The notes: generated from the sequence alone by a model not told the origin. Shown: positions 50,685 to 59,362, counted from the first letter of the stretch. The stretch: DNA of 64,000 nt from Geodermatophilus sp. DSM 44513 (GCF_032460525.1 NZ_CP135963.1:4340001-4404000), one strand, 5' to 3'. A program made the numbers and translations.

Positions 50685-51292
50685 CCCGCCCACACCCGGT
50701 GCGCGGCGCTGACGCCGACCAGCGCCGCCCAGACCCAGGCGGTGCCCCCGGCGTACGCGGGCAGCAGCAGCCACAGCGCGTGCACGACCACCGTCTCGGT
50801 GCCCTCCGCCAGCCCGCCGAGGAAGGACAGCGAGCGGCCGTCGTCGAGCTGCCGGCCGGCCCGCTCCGCGATCGAGGAGAAGGCCAGGAACGCCGCGCCG
50901 TTGACGTAGTAGGCGAACAGGACGGCGAGGAACGGCAGCCAGGAGGCGCCGTGACCGGCCGTGGCCCCGACCGCGACACCGACCACGCCGGCGCCGTAGA
51001 CGACGAAGTCGGCGGTGATGTCGAAGAACCCGCCGGCACCGGCGTCACCCGGGTGTCCGGCCGCCCGGCGCCGCCGGGCCAGCGGGCCGTCCAGGCCGTC
51101 GGCCAGCCGGCAGGCCAGCCACAGCACCAGCGCGGGCAGCCACAGCTGCGCCGCGGCCGCCCCGGCGCTGGCCAACCCGAGCACCAGGTTGGCGCCGGTG
51201 AGCCGGTCCGGGGTGATCCCGGGGCGGTCCAGCAGGGCGGCCGCGCGGGCCAGGGGCGCGTCCAGCAGCGCGCGGGCGGCGGGGTCGAGCAC
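50666..51292 (-). CDS. CDP-alcohol phosphatidyltransferase family protein
   Basis: A 208-residue membrane enzyme with about six helices that joins a CDP-diacylglycerol or CDP-alcohol to an acceptor. The signature is present as DGLDGPLAR (65-73) followed by GGFFDITAD (87-95), so all catalytic Asp residues are kept. The gap between the two parts is about 13 residues rather than the usual 8-9. GTG 51292 has GGGAGG a few bases upstream and is preferred to GTG 51307. The acceptor is unknown. Confidence 0.83.
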   Translation of the reverse strand: MLDPAARALLDAPLARAAALLDRPGITPDRLTGANLVLGLASAGAAAAQLWLPALVLWLACRLADGLDGPLARRRRAAGHPGDAGAGGFFDITADFVVYGAGVVGVAVGATAGHGASWLPFLAVLFAYYVNGAAFLAFSSIAERAGRQLDDGRSLSFLGGLAEGTETVVVHALWLLLPAYAGGTAWVWAALVGVSAAHRVWAGYRALR

Positions 51293-51460
51293 GGCACCTC
51301 CCGGCACGGACGGTCACGACGGGCCTCCGGCGGGCGAGCCCGGGACCGATGGTGCACGATCCAGCGGGGCCGCACCGGGCATCCGCCCCACCCGCCCGGC
51401 GCGAACACCCTGCGGCGGCCCGCCCGGCGTCCGCCGTCCCCCGACCGGAAGGCGGGCCCG

Positions 51461-52690
51461 GTGCCCACAGGACGTCGTCGTTCGATCGCGGCCGGCGCCG
51501 CGCTGCTCGCCCTGGCCGGCTGCGCCGCGCCCGCCGCCGAGGCCCCCGTGGCCGCCGACCGGCCGTGGGACGACGTGCTGGCGGAGGCCGACGGGCAGAC
51601 GGTGGACCTGTGGATGTACGGCGGCGAGGAGGCCGGCAGCGCCTACGTCGACGACGTGCTGGCGCCCGCGGCCGCCGAGCTCGGGGTGACCCTGCGCCGC
51701 GTGCCGGTCTCCGACACCGGTGACGCGCTGGACCGCGTGCTGTCCGAGCGGCAGGCCGGGGTGACCGACGGCGAGGTCGACCTGGTGTGGGTCAACGGCG
51801 AGAACTACGCCGCCGGGCGGCAGGCCGGCGCCTGGCTGTGCGACTGGGCGCTGGACCTGCCCAACCGGCAGTACACCGACCCCGACGACCCGCTGCTGAG
51901 CAGCGACTTCGGCGTCCCGGTGGAGGGCTGCGAGTCGCCCTGGCACAAGGCCCAGTTCACCCTGGTCTACGACTCCGCGCGGGTGCCCGAGCCGCCGACG
52001 ACGATGGCCGGCGTGCTGGACTGGGCGCAGGCCAACCCGGGCCGGTTCACCTACCCCGCCCCGCCGGACTTCACCGGCTCGGTGTTCGTCCGCCAGGTGC
52101 TCACCAGCGTCGTCGGCGGGCCCGGGGAGGTGCCGGTGGAGTTCTCCCAGGAGGCCTACGACGAGTACGCGCCGGCGCTGTTCGACCGGCTGGCCGCGTT
52201 GCGGCCGGCGCTGTGGCGCGGCGGGGACACGTACCCGCAGTCACAGCAGGAGCTCGACCGGCTGTTCGCCGACGGGGAGGTCGACATGACGATGACCTAC
52301 GGGCCGGCCACGCTGGCCGACCTGGTCGCCGACGGCACCTTCCCGGAGACGACACGGGTGCTGACGCTGGAGGAGGGCACCTTCGGCAACGCCAGCTTCC
52401 TGGCCCTGCCGTCGACCTCCGGTGACTCCGCCGGCGCGCAGGTCGTCGCCGACCTGGCGCTGAGCCCGGAGCAGCAGGCGGCCAAGGCCGACCCGGGCAC
52501 CTGGGGGCAGTTCACCGTGCTCGACCTCGGGCTGCTCGAGGAGGCCGACCGGGCCGCGTTCGAGGCCCTGCCCGCGTCCCCCGTCGTGCCGCCGTACGAG
52601 GAGCTCTCGGAGAACGCCCAGCCCGAGCTGTCGGCAGACTGGGTGTCACCGCTGGACGAGGGGTGGCGCCGGTCGGTCCTGGCCCCGTGA
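51461..52690 (+). CDS. ABC transporter substrate-binding lipoprotein (YnjB-like)
   Basis: A 409-residue exported solute-binding protein. Its signal peptide ends in a lipobox (LALAGCAAP). The segments PWDDVLAEADGQTVDLWMYGG, VDLVWVNGENYAAGRQAGAWL and the WHKAQFTLVYDSARV block are characteristic of E. coli YnjB, whose ligand is not firmly known. GTG 51461 is preceded by GGAAGG. First gene of a four-gene transporter operon with two permeases and an ATPase. Confidence 0.9.
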   Translation: MPTGRRRSIAAGAALLALAGCAAPAAEAPVAADRPWDDVLAEADGQTVDLWMYGGEEAGSAYVDDVLAPAAAELGVTLRRVPVSDTGDALDRVLSERQAGVTDGEVDLVWVNGENYAAGRQAGAWLCDWALDLPNRQYTDPDDPLLSSDFGVPVEGCESPWHKAQFTLVYDSARVPEPPTTMAGVLDWAQANPGRFTYPAPPDFTGSVFVRQVLTSVVGGPGEVPVEFSQEAYDEYAPALFDRLAALRPALWRGGDTYPQSQQELDRLFADGEVDMTMTYGPATLADLVADGTFPETTRVLTLEEGTFGNASFLALPSTSGDSAGAQVVADLALSPEQQAAKADPGTWGQFTVLDLGLLEEADRAAFEALPASPVVPPYEELSENAQPELSADWVSPLDEGWRRSVLAP

Positions 52691-52727
52691 CCGGGGGCCG
52701 TGGGCAGGGCGCCGTGAGGACGGTCCC

Positions 52728-53567
52728 GTGAGCCCCCGGCGGCGGGCGGTGCTGCTCGTGCTGCCCGCCCTGGTGCCGGTGGCCGCCGTGGTCGGTGCGG
52801 CGCTGGTCTCCGCCGTCCTGCTCAGCCTGGGCCTGACCCCGCTGGTCGGGCGCCCGGAGCTGTCGCTCTCCGCCTGGCGGGCCGCGGCCGGGGACCTGGG
52901 CACGGCGACCCGGCTGTCGCTGGGCATCGCCGCGGCCTCGACCGTCCTCGCCGCCGTCCTCGGGCTGGGCATCGCGCTGTCCGCGACCGCCGCCGTCCGC
53001 CGCAGCCGGCTGCTCGGGGCGCTGGCCGCGCTCACCATCCCGGTCCCCCACCTGGTCGGTGCGGCGGCGATGGGGCTGCTGCTGGCCGACTCCGGCGTGC
53101 TGGCCCGCTGGCTGGGCGTGTCCCCGGACGCCTGGCCGTCGCTGGTGGGCGGCCCGTGGTGGGTGGCCGTCGTCGCGGAGTACGCGTGGAAGGAGTCGGC
53201 GTTCGTCGCGCTGGTGGTGGGCGGTGTGCTGGCCTCGCGGGCGCGCTCCTACGACGAGACGGCGGCGCTGCTGGGGGCCGGCCGGTGGGCGCGGTTCCGG
53301 TTCGTGACGCTGCCGCTGGCCGCCCCGGCGCTGGGCGCGGCGTCGGCGGTCACGTTCGTCTACACGCTGGGCTCCTACGAGGTCGCCGCGCTGCTCGGCC
53401 GCCCCTACCCCGAGCCGCTGCCGGTGATGGCGGTGCGGCTGGCCGGCTCGATCGACCTGGCCGTGCGCCCGCAGGCGGCCGCGGTGGCGGTGACGACCGC
53501 GGTGCTGGCGCTGGCCGCCGTCCTGCTGGCGCTGCGCGCGCTGCGGAGGCTGTCCGCGTGGCACTGA
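52728..53567 (+). CDS. ABC transporter permease, first half of a split YnjC-like channel
   Basis: A 279-residue inner-membrane protein with six helices, including LTIPVPHLVGAAAMGLLLADSGVLARWLG. The EAA loop is SYDETAALLGAGRWARFRFVTLP. In E. coli YnjC both halves are fused in one protein of about 510 residues; here they are two genes. GTG 52728 lies 37 bp after the binding-protein gene. The stop overlaps the second permease by 10 bp. Confidence 0.88.
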   Translation: MSPRRRAVLLVLPALVPVAAVVGAALVSAVLLSLGLTPLVGRPELSLSAWRAAAGDLGTATRLSLGIAAASTVLAAVLGLGIALSATAAVRRSRLLGALAALTIPVPHLVGAAAMGLLLADSGVLARWLGVSPDAWPSLVGGPWWVAVVAEYAWKESAFVALVVGGVLASRARSYDETAALLGAGRWARFRFVTLPLAAPALGAASAVTFVYTLGSYEVAALLGRPYPEPLPVMAVRLAGSIDLAVRPQAAAVAVTTAVLALAAVLLALRALRRLSAWH

Positions 53568-54322
53568 GCGTCCGGGCGGGCCGGGCCGCGCTGGCGGTCT
53601 GGCTGCTGCTCCCGCTCGTGCCCCTGGTGCTGTGGGCCGCCGCCGACCGCTGGGCCGCCCCGGCAGTGCTGCCGCAGGCGTGGGGGACGGCGGGGCTGCG
53701 CGACGCCGTGGCCGCCGGCGCGGGCCCGGCGTCGGTCCGGTCGACGGTGCTCGGGCTGGTCGTCGCGGCGCTGGCCACCCCGCTGGGCGCGATGGCCGGA
53801 CGGGCGCTGGCCGGTTCCGGAGTGCCGGCGCGTGGGGCGGTGCTCGGCGCGCTGCTCTCGCCGCTGGTGCTGCCGCCCTTCGCCGTCGCGCTGGGCCTGG
53901 ACGTGCTGCTGCTGCGCTTGCGGGTGCCCTCGTCGGTCGGGGTGGTCCTGCTGCTCACCGTGGCCGCGCTGCCCTACACGACCGTGCTGATGCGCACCGC
54001 CTACGCCGCCCACGACCCCGGCTTCGAGGAGGAAGCGCGCACCCTGGGGGCGACCGCCCGACGGGCGGTGCTCGCCGTGCAGCTGCCCATGCTGGCCCCG
54101 GCGCTGGCCGGTGCGGCGTTCCTGGCCTTCCTGGTGGGCTGGAGCGACTACGTCGTCACGTTGCTGGTCGGCGGCGGGCAGCTGGTGACGCTGCCGCTGC
54201 TCGTCGCGTCGGCGGCCTCCAGCGTGGGCAACGAGGCGCAGGTGGCCGTGCTGTCGCTGGGCTCGGTGCTGCCGCCGCTGGCGCTGCTGGTGGCGGTCGG
54301 GCTGCTCGGACGGCGGCGGTGA
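53558..54322 (+). CDS. ABC transporter permease, second half of a split YnjC-like channel
   Basis: A 254-residue protein with six helices. The EAA loop is FEEEARTLGATARRAVLAVQLPMLAPAL, and the segment LVGWSDYVVTLLVGGGQLVTLPLLV is typical of YnjC-type channels. It overlaps the preceding permease by 10 bp, and its stop overlaps the ATPase start (GTGA), a tightly packed operon. Confidence 0.88.
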   Translation: MALSVRAGRAALAVWLLLPLVPLVLWAAADRWAAPAVLPQAWGTAGLRDAVAAGAGPASVRSTVLGLVVAALATPLGAMAGRALAGSGVPARGAVLGALLSPLVLPPFAVALGLDVLLLRLRVPSSVGVVLLLTVAALPYTTVLMRTAYAAHDPGFEEEARTLGATARRAVLAVQLPMLAPALAGAAFLAFLVGWSDYVVTLLVGGGQLVTLPLLVASAASSVGNEAQVAVLSLGSVLPPLALLVAVGLLGRRR

Positions 54323-55419
54323 GTGCCGCGCTGGACCTGCGGGGGCTGACCCGGGTGCACCCCGGCGGCGCCGCCCCCGCGCTGGACGGCTTCACCCTCG
54401 ACGTGCCCGCCGGCTCCTGCGTGGCCGTGCTCGGCCCGTCGGGGTCGGGCAAGAGCACGGTGCTGCGGCTGACCGCCGGCCTCGACGAGCCCACCGGCGG
54501 CAGCGTGCGCCTGGACGGCCGCGACCTGGCCGGCGTGCCGCCCGAGCGGCGCGGCATGGCGATGGTCTTCCAGCGGCCGCTGCTGTTCCCGCACCTGTCG
54601 GTGCGGGACAACGTGGCCTTCGCCGACCGGGTGCGCGGGGTACCGCGGCGACGGGCCCGGGAGCGCGCCGAGGAGTACCTGGGCCTGGTGCAGCTGGCCG
54701 GCTACGGCGACCGGCCGGCCCGGGCGCTGTCCGGCGGGCAGGAGCAGCGGGTGGCCCTGGCCCGCGCGCTGGCCGCCGAACCGCGGGTGCTGCTGCTCGA
54801 CGAGCCGTTCAGCGCCCTGGACACCGCGCTGCGCACCGAGATGCACGACCTGCTGGCCGACCTGCGGCTGCGGCTTGACCCCACCGTGCTGCTGGTCACC
54901 CACGACCCGGCCGAGGCCGACGCGCTGGCCGACGCGGTCGCGGTGCTCGACGGCGGCCGGCTGCAGCAGGCCGGGCCGCTGCGCGAGCTGTACGCCCGGC
55001 CGGCGTCCCTGGCCGTGAGCCGGCTGCTCGGCGGGCGCACCGAGGTGCCCGGGACGGTACGCGACGGCGTGCACACCTCCGCGCTCGGCGCCCTCGCGCT
55101 GCCCGGGCCGGTCCCGGACGGGCCCGGGGTGCTCGTCGTCCGCCCCGAGGTGGTGCGGGTGACCGCGCCGGGTGACCCGGCCGCCGACGTGACGGGCACC
55201 GTCGTCCGGGTGCGGCGGCGCGGTCTGCGCGCGCTGGTCGTCGTGCAGGTGCCCGGACCCGGCGGGGTGGCGGTCGAGGCCGAGACCGCCGCCGCCGACG
55301 AGCCGCCGGCCGGCCGGCCCGTGGGGCTGGTGCTGCCGGTGACCGCCCGCACGGTGGTGCCGCCGCTGGTGGCCCCGACCCCCGCCGACCCGGCGAGATC
55401 GGCGATCTCGCACGGCTGA
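54319..55419 (+). CDS. ABC transporter ATP-binding protein (YnjD-like)
   Basis: A 366-residue ATPase with Walker A GPSGSGKST, Q-loop VFQRP, signature LSGGQEQRVAL, Walker B LLLDEPFSALD and H-loop His in LLVTHDPAEADAL. A C-terminal TOBE-like regulatory domain of about 130 residues follows. The last residues (PARSAISHG) are encoded by the left arm of an intergenic palindrome repeat (55391-55415), and the stop codon lies just inside it. Ancestrally the protein probably ended a little earlier or elsewhere. Confidence 0.92.
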   Translation: MSAALDLRGLTRVHPGGAAPALDGFTLDVPAGSCVAVLGPSGSGKSTVLRLTAGLDEPTGGSVRLDGRDLAGVPPERRGMAMVFQRPLLFPHLSVRDNVAFADRVRGVPRRRARERAEEYLGLVQLAGYGDRPARALSGGQEQRVALARALAAEPRVLLLDEPFSALDTALRTEMHDLLADLRLRLDPTVLLVTHDPAEADALADAVAVLDGGRLQQAGPLRELYARPASLAVSRLLGGRTEVPGTVRDGVHTSALGALALPGPVPDGPGVLVVRPEVVRVTAPGDPAADVTGTVVRVRRRGLRALVVVQVPGPGGVAVEAETAAADEPPAGRPVGLVLPVTARTVVPPLVAPTPADPARSAISHG

Positions 55420-55454
55420 GCGGCCCTGACCGTGCGAGATCGCCGATCTCGCCG
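55391..55454. repeat. Nested-palindrome repeat, copy 2 (perfect 25-bp arms)
   Basis: Arms at 55391-55415 and 55430-55454 are exact reverse complements with a 14-nt spacer; each arm also contains the near-palindrome GCGAGATCGGCGATCTCGC. It overlaps the end of the YnjD-like gene and lies before the convergent phosphatase gene, so it may terminate both. The best-preserved of three copies. Confidence 0.9.
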
Positions 55455-55486
55455 GTGCCGGCCCGGAGCCGGCCAGTGACCGCCGG

Positions 55487-56797
55487 TCAGGCCGGTGCGG
55501 GCACCAGCGGGCCGCGGGTGGTGAAGGCGCCGGTGCGCGCCCGCCCGTCGTAGCCGCCCTCCGGTGCGCCCAGGCCGAACAGCCCGCCGACCGTGGGCGC
55601 GACGTCGACGGTGCGGGCGGGGTCGCTCAACACGACCCCGCGGCGCACCGCCGGGTGCCCGCCGGCGACGAGGAACGGGATCGGCTCGGTGACCGGGTGA
55701 CCGTGGTTGCCCGGCAGCGGGTTGGACCAGGGGTTCTCGTCGCTGAACCGCCAGCCCGGGCGGGCGAAGCAGACCAGGTCGCCGGCCTCGGGACCAAGCG
55801 CCAGCCGGTCGGGGGCCTGCACCGACAGCACGCCGGGGTGCGCGCGCACCAGCCGGGTGACCTCGGCCAGCCCGGCCCGCCGCTCCTCCGCCGGGCCGAC
55901 CCAGTACAGCAGGTCGGCGCCGCCGTTCTGGCCGATGACGATGTTCTCCCGCAGCTCGGGCCGACCGGCCAGCACCCGGGCCACCGAGACGAAGTCGGTG
56001 GCGATCGACCAGTCCATCGAGTGGTCGGCCAGCACGACCAGCACCGTGTTCGCCCAGCGCCCGCCGGCCCGCAGCTCGTCGACGTACCGGCCCACCTGCG
56101 TGTCGGTGCTCAGCAGCGCGGCGCGGCGGGCGGCCTCCAGCTCCAGCGGCCCGGTCGGGTCGCTGTGGCCCACCCGGTCGACGTCACCGAGGTTGACGAA
56201 CAGCAGGTGCGGGTCGAACTCGCGGACCATGCTGATCGCGGCGTCCACCGTGAACACGTCAGGGGCGTGGCCGCTGACCGGGACGACGGGGAACGGCTCC
56301 CAGCGGTGCGTGGCCCGCGTGCCGAAGATGCCGTACAGGTAGTCCTTGGACAGCACCGTGCCGGTGGTGCGGCCGGTGGCGTTCAGCCGCTCGAGCAGCG
56401 TCGGGAAGCGCAGGTCGGTGGGCCGGTCCAGGTCCCGGACGACGCGCTCGGCGCGGTCGTAGACGGCGTTGGCCGGCACGCCGGAGCGGTCCGGGCGCAC
56501 GCCGGTCATCATCATCACGTGGTTGGGGATGGTCTCCATCACCGGCAACGAGCGCGCCCGGTCGAACCACGCGCCGTCGGCCCGCAGCGCGGCCACCCGC
56601 GGCATGAGCAGCGGCGTCACCTCGGCGGGGCTGGTGCCGTCGAGGACGAGGACGTGCACCCGCAGGTCCGGGGTCGCCGCGCAGGCGGGTGCCGTCCCGG
56701 CGGCCGAGGAGAGGACGACGGCGGCGCCGGAGGCCAGGCCGACCTGCAGGAACCGGCGGCGGCTCAGGGCGGCGGCCCGGCGGTGCACAGCAGTCAC
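55487..56797 (-). CDS. Exported alkaline-phosphatase-superfamily phosphodiesterase/phosphatase
   Basis: A 436-residue protein with a twin-arginine signal (SRRRFLQVG) and a hydrophobic core ending near APACAA. Metal and nucleophile sites of the nucleotide pyrophosphatase/phosphodiesterase group are present: Asp53 (LVLDGTS), Thr89 in METIPNHVMM, DRVGHSD, LADHSMDW and the His in NHGHP. Likely hydrolyses phosphodiesters or pyrophosphates outside the membrane after folding in the cytosol with metals bound. Confidence 0.88.
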   Translation of the reverse strand: MTAVHRRAAALSRRRFLQVGLASGAAVVLSSAAGTAPACAATPDLRVHVLVLDGTSPAEVTPLLMPRVAALRADGAWFDRARSLPVMETIPNHVMMMTGVRPDRSGVPANAVYDRAERVVRDLDRPTDLRFPTLLERLNATGRTTGTVLSKDYLYGIFGTRATHRWEPFPVVPVSGHAPDVFTVDAAISMVREFDPHLLFVNLGDVDRVGHSDPTGPLELEAARRAALLSTDTQVGRYVDELRAGGRWANTVLVVLADHSMDWSIATDFVSVARVLAGRPELRENIVIGQNGGADLLYWVGPAEERRAGLAEVTRLVRAHPGVLSVQAPDRLALGPEAGDLVCFARPGWRFSDENPWSNPLPGNHGHPVTEPIPFLVAGGHPAVRRGVVLSDPARTVDVAPTVGGLFGLGAPEGGYDGRARTGAFTTRGPLVPAPA

Positions 56798-56891
56798 GTG
56801 CTCGCCGGTGCCCAGCCCCGCGGCGGTGACACCTCGTGCACGGACAGTTCACCCTGCGTTCGTGGTCCGGCCGGTCGTCGCCCGCCCGTGC

Positions 56892-56955
56892 CGGCGAGAT
56901 CGGCGGTCTCGCACGGATGGACGGCCGCAGGCGGGTGAGATCGCCGATCTCGCCG
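56892..56955. repeat. Nested-palindrome repeat, copy 3 (right arm decayed)
   Basis: The left arm (56892-56916) keeps the full 25-bp sequence with G in place of one A; the right arm (56931-56955) is altered at its outer end (GCGGGTGAGATC instead of CCGTGCGAGATC). Same 14-nt spacing. It lies just past the stop of the minus-strand radical SAM gene. Confidence 0.85.
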
Positions 56956-56966
56956 CGGGAGCGGGG

Positions 56967-58382
56967 TCAGACGACGGTCAGCGGCAGGAGCTTGCGCAGC
57001 TGGGCGTTCTCCGCCAGGTCGAGCACCGAGTGCTGCGCGCAGGCCGGCACCAGCTCACCGGTCTCCGGGTGGGCCATGGAGTAGGTGCAGGCCGCCAGCC
57101 GCTCCTGGGTGGCCCGCAGCTGCGGGTCCTCGGCGACCTCGCCGCGGCGCATCATGTCCCACGCCGGCCCGACGTGCGCGGCGTCCATGAAGCTGTGCAC
57201 CTCGAAGGTCATCAGCCCCAGCCGCCCGCGGCGGGCCGCGCCGGCCAGCGCCCGCAGCCCGCCCGCGCGGCGCACCAGGCTGCGCGCCCAGCCGGCCGCG
57301 ACGGCGGCGTCCCCGGGGTGGTGCCGCAGCACCCGCAGCACCTTGACCGCCAGCAGCGCCGGCGGGGTGTTGCTGAAGGCGATCCCGCCGAAGTGGGCGA
57401 AGAAGGCGTCGCGGGCGCGCAGCTCGGCGGGGTGGGCGGGGTCGACGAAGGGGTGCCACCCGCCGTCGGCCAGGAAGCCGAACCCCAGCCGGTTGCACCG
57501 GGGGTCGCCGAACTCGATCGCCTGGTACGGCACCGTGCGGCCCAGGCCCTCCTCCAGCCGCGCCCACACCGCGTCGACGTCCACCGCGGTGTAGGACTCC
57601 TTCCACCGGCGGTCGTCGCCCACGTGCGCGGCCGGCTGGAAGCTCATCATCGAGTAGCCCATGGGCACCACCGCGCGCACCACCTCGGCCACCTGGTCGA
57701 GGTTGGCCGGCGTGACGGTCATGTTGTGCGCCAGGTAGGAGCGCAGGCCGGTCTCGGCGCGCAGGTCGCGGAACATCTGCACGAAGCGCTCCCGGAACGG
57801 GTGCAGCTCGGCCTCCGTGCGCGGGCGGACGGCGCCGCGGCGGCCGCGCATGAGGGAGTCGACGTGCGCGGCGAAGCTCACCCGCGGCAGCCGCAGCCGG
57901 CCGTCGTCCCCGGTGACCAGGGCGCGCAGGTAGTCGGGGTCGAAGTCGCCGTGGGTCATCGACATCGGCGAGCGGCCGTGCCGGCGCATGGTCAGCAGCG
58001 CCTCGGCGTGGTCGTCCGGGGGCAGCAGGGAGACCTCGCCGCCGATCAGCTGGGCGTGCGCGTAGGGCCCGCGGCGTTCCCGCAGGTAGGCCATCTGCGC
58101 GTCCACCTCGCGCACGGTGTGCCCGCCGTCCACGCGGACCTTGTTGGCGTCGGCCGAGTGGTAGCACGGGGTGCAGGTCAGGTTGCACTTCGGGAAGACG
58201 CCGTGCGTGCCCTCGCAGCCGACCGCGTGCCGGCCCAGGCTCTGCGCCGGCGTGCGCACGTGCTCCGGCAGCGCCGCCCAGCGCTCGGCCAGTGCCCGCT
58301 CGGTCTCCGGGTGCACCGGCCGGGTGCGTTCCGCGAGTCGCCGCCACCCCGCCCGCAGGCGCCCGAGCCGTCCGTCCGTCAT
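56967..58382 (-). CDS. Radical SAM protein
   Basis: A 471-residue radical SAM enzyme with the [4Fe-4S] motif CNLTCTPCYH (Cys66, 70, 73) in a PKCNLTCTPCYHSADANK context. Additional Cys in the C-terminal part (HPETGELVPACAQHS, and CTYSMAHPE) could hold another cluster. The chemistry is not predictable. ATG 58382 has GGTGAGGA at ideal spacing; earlier ATG and GTG starts exist. Divergent from an MBL-fold hydrolase with about 95 bp between. Confidence 0.85.
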   Translation of the reverse strand: MTDGRLGRLRAGWRRLAERTRPVHPETERALAERWAALPEHVRTPAQSLGRHAVGCEGTHGVFPKCNLTCTPCYHSADANKVRVDGGHTVREVDAQMAYLRERRGPYAHAQLIGGEVSLLPPDDHAEALLTMRRHGRSPMSMTHGDFDPDYLRALVTGDDGRLRLPRVSFAAHVDSLMRGRRGAVRPRTEAELHPFRERFVQMFRDLRAETGLRSYLAHNMTVTPANLDQVAEVVRAVVPMGYSMMSFQPAAHVGDDRRWKESYTAVDVDAVWARLEEGLGRTVPYQAIEFGDPRCNRLGFGFLADGGWHPFVDPAHPAELRARDAFFAHFGGIAFSNTPPALLAVKVLRVLRHHPGDAAVAAGWARSLVRRAGGLRALAGAARRGRLGLMTFEVHSFMDAAHVGPAWDMMRRGEVAEDPQLRATQERLAACTYSMAHPETGELVPACAQHSVLDLAENAQLRKLLPLTVV

Positions 58383-58477
58383 GGGAGACATCCTCACCGC
58401 TGGTGTTCGTCCCGGCCCGACCGAGCGGTTCGGCCGGGACGGCGTGTCCGCCGGGGAAGCGGGGTAGACGGCCCGGC

Positions 58478-59287
58478 ATGGCCGCCCCCGCCCCTGCCGA
58501 CGACGTCACACTCACCTTCGGCGGGAACGCCACCATGCTGCTGCGGCTGGGCCCCTTCACCCTGCTCACCGACCCGAACTTCCTGCGCCGCGGCCAGCGG
58601 GCCTACCTCGGCAAGGGGCTGTGGGCCAAGCGGCTCACCGACCCCGCGCTGCTGCCCGACCAGCTGCCGGCGCTGGACTCGATCCTGCTGTCGCACCTGC
58701 ACGCCGACCACTGGGACCGCATCGCCACCGCCACCCTGGACCGCGACACCCCGGTGCTCACCACGCCGGCCGCCGCCCAGGCGCTGTCGCGCCGCGGGTT
58801 CCGGTCCACCGTCGACCTCACCCCGTGGCAGCGGCACGAGCTGACCCGGGACGGCGCCACGCTGCGGGTCACCTCGGTGCCCGGCGTGCACGGCCCCGGC
58901 CCCATGGCGCGGCTGCTGCCGCCGGTGATGGGCAGCGTGCTCGAACTCGTGCGGGACGGCGGGGTCACCTGGCGCGGCTACGTCAGCGGCGACACCGTCT
59001 TCAAGCCGTGGCTCGGCGAGGTGCTGCAGCGCTGCGGGCCGCTGGACGTCGTCGTCCCGCACCTGGGCGGCACGAAGGCGCTGGGGTTCACCGTGACCAT
59101 GGACGGCCGGCAGGGCGCCGACCTGGTCGAGCTGCTCAAGCCGCCGGTGACCGTGCCGGTGCACTACGACGACTACGACCGCTTCGCCTCGCCGCTGGGC
59201 GACTTCGTCCGCGAGGTGGCCGCCCGCCGCATCCCCGGTGAGATCCGCGCGGTGACCCGCGGCGAGACGATCTCCCTGCGCTCCTGA
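58478..59287 (+). CDS. Metallo-beta-lactamase-fold hydrolase (UlaG/YtkL-like)
   Basis: A 269-residue MBL-fold protein with the zinc motif LLSHLHADHWD, His in SVPGVHGPGP, Asp in YVSGDTVFK and the last His in VPVHYDDYDRF. This is the lactonase/N-acyl-phosphatidylethanolamine-PLD-like branch (lactonase_B_2). The substrate is unknown. ATG 58478 directly starts the fold. Followed by a cluster of palindromes and a convergent amidohydrolase gene. Confidence 0.88.
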   Translation: MAAPAPADDVTLTFGGNATMLLRLGPFTLLTDPNFLRRGQRAYLGKGLWAKRLTDPALLPDQLPALDSILLSHLHADHWDRIATATLDRDTPVLTTPAAAQALSRRGFRSTVDLTPWQRHELTRDGATLRVTSVPGVHGPGPMARLLPPVMGSVLELVRDGGVTWRGYVSGDTVFKPWLGEVLQRCGPLDVVVPHLGGTKALGFTVTMDGRQGADLVELLKPPVTVPVHYDDYDRFASPLGDFVREVAARRIPGEIRAVTRGETISLRS

Positions 59288-59298
59288 CCCACCCCCTA

Positions 59299-59350
59299 CC
59301 GCCAATATCGCGATAATGGCGGTCCCGGGGCCTTTCGCGCGCGAGAGGCC
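59299..59350. repeat. Two adjacent palindromes between convergent genes
   Basis: The first (59299-59322, 24 bp, one mismatched pair) has CCGCCA/TGGCGG ends around TATCGCGATA, an unusually A/T-containing centre for this genome. The second (59329-59350, 22 bp) is GGCCTTTCGCG with its near-complement, one G-T pair. Together they sit between the MBL-fold and amidohydrolase genes and could stop transcription from both. Confidence 0.7.
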
Positions 59351-59362
59351 GCCCGTGGTGCC

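Noticed and set aside
48194..51460. Upstream part of a 1498-codon plus-strand frame that ends with the YnjB-like protein
   Set aside because: Only the last 409 codons, with a signal peptide and lipobox at their start, are a gene; the rest is antisense or out-of-frame with four other genes.
51308..51460. Thiamine (TPP) riboswitch before the YnjB-like gene
   Set aside because: The conserved CTGAGA and ACCTGATC-type elements are absent from this 150-bp region.
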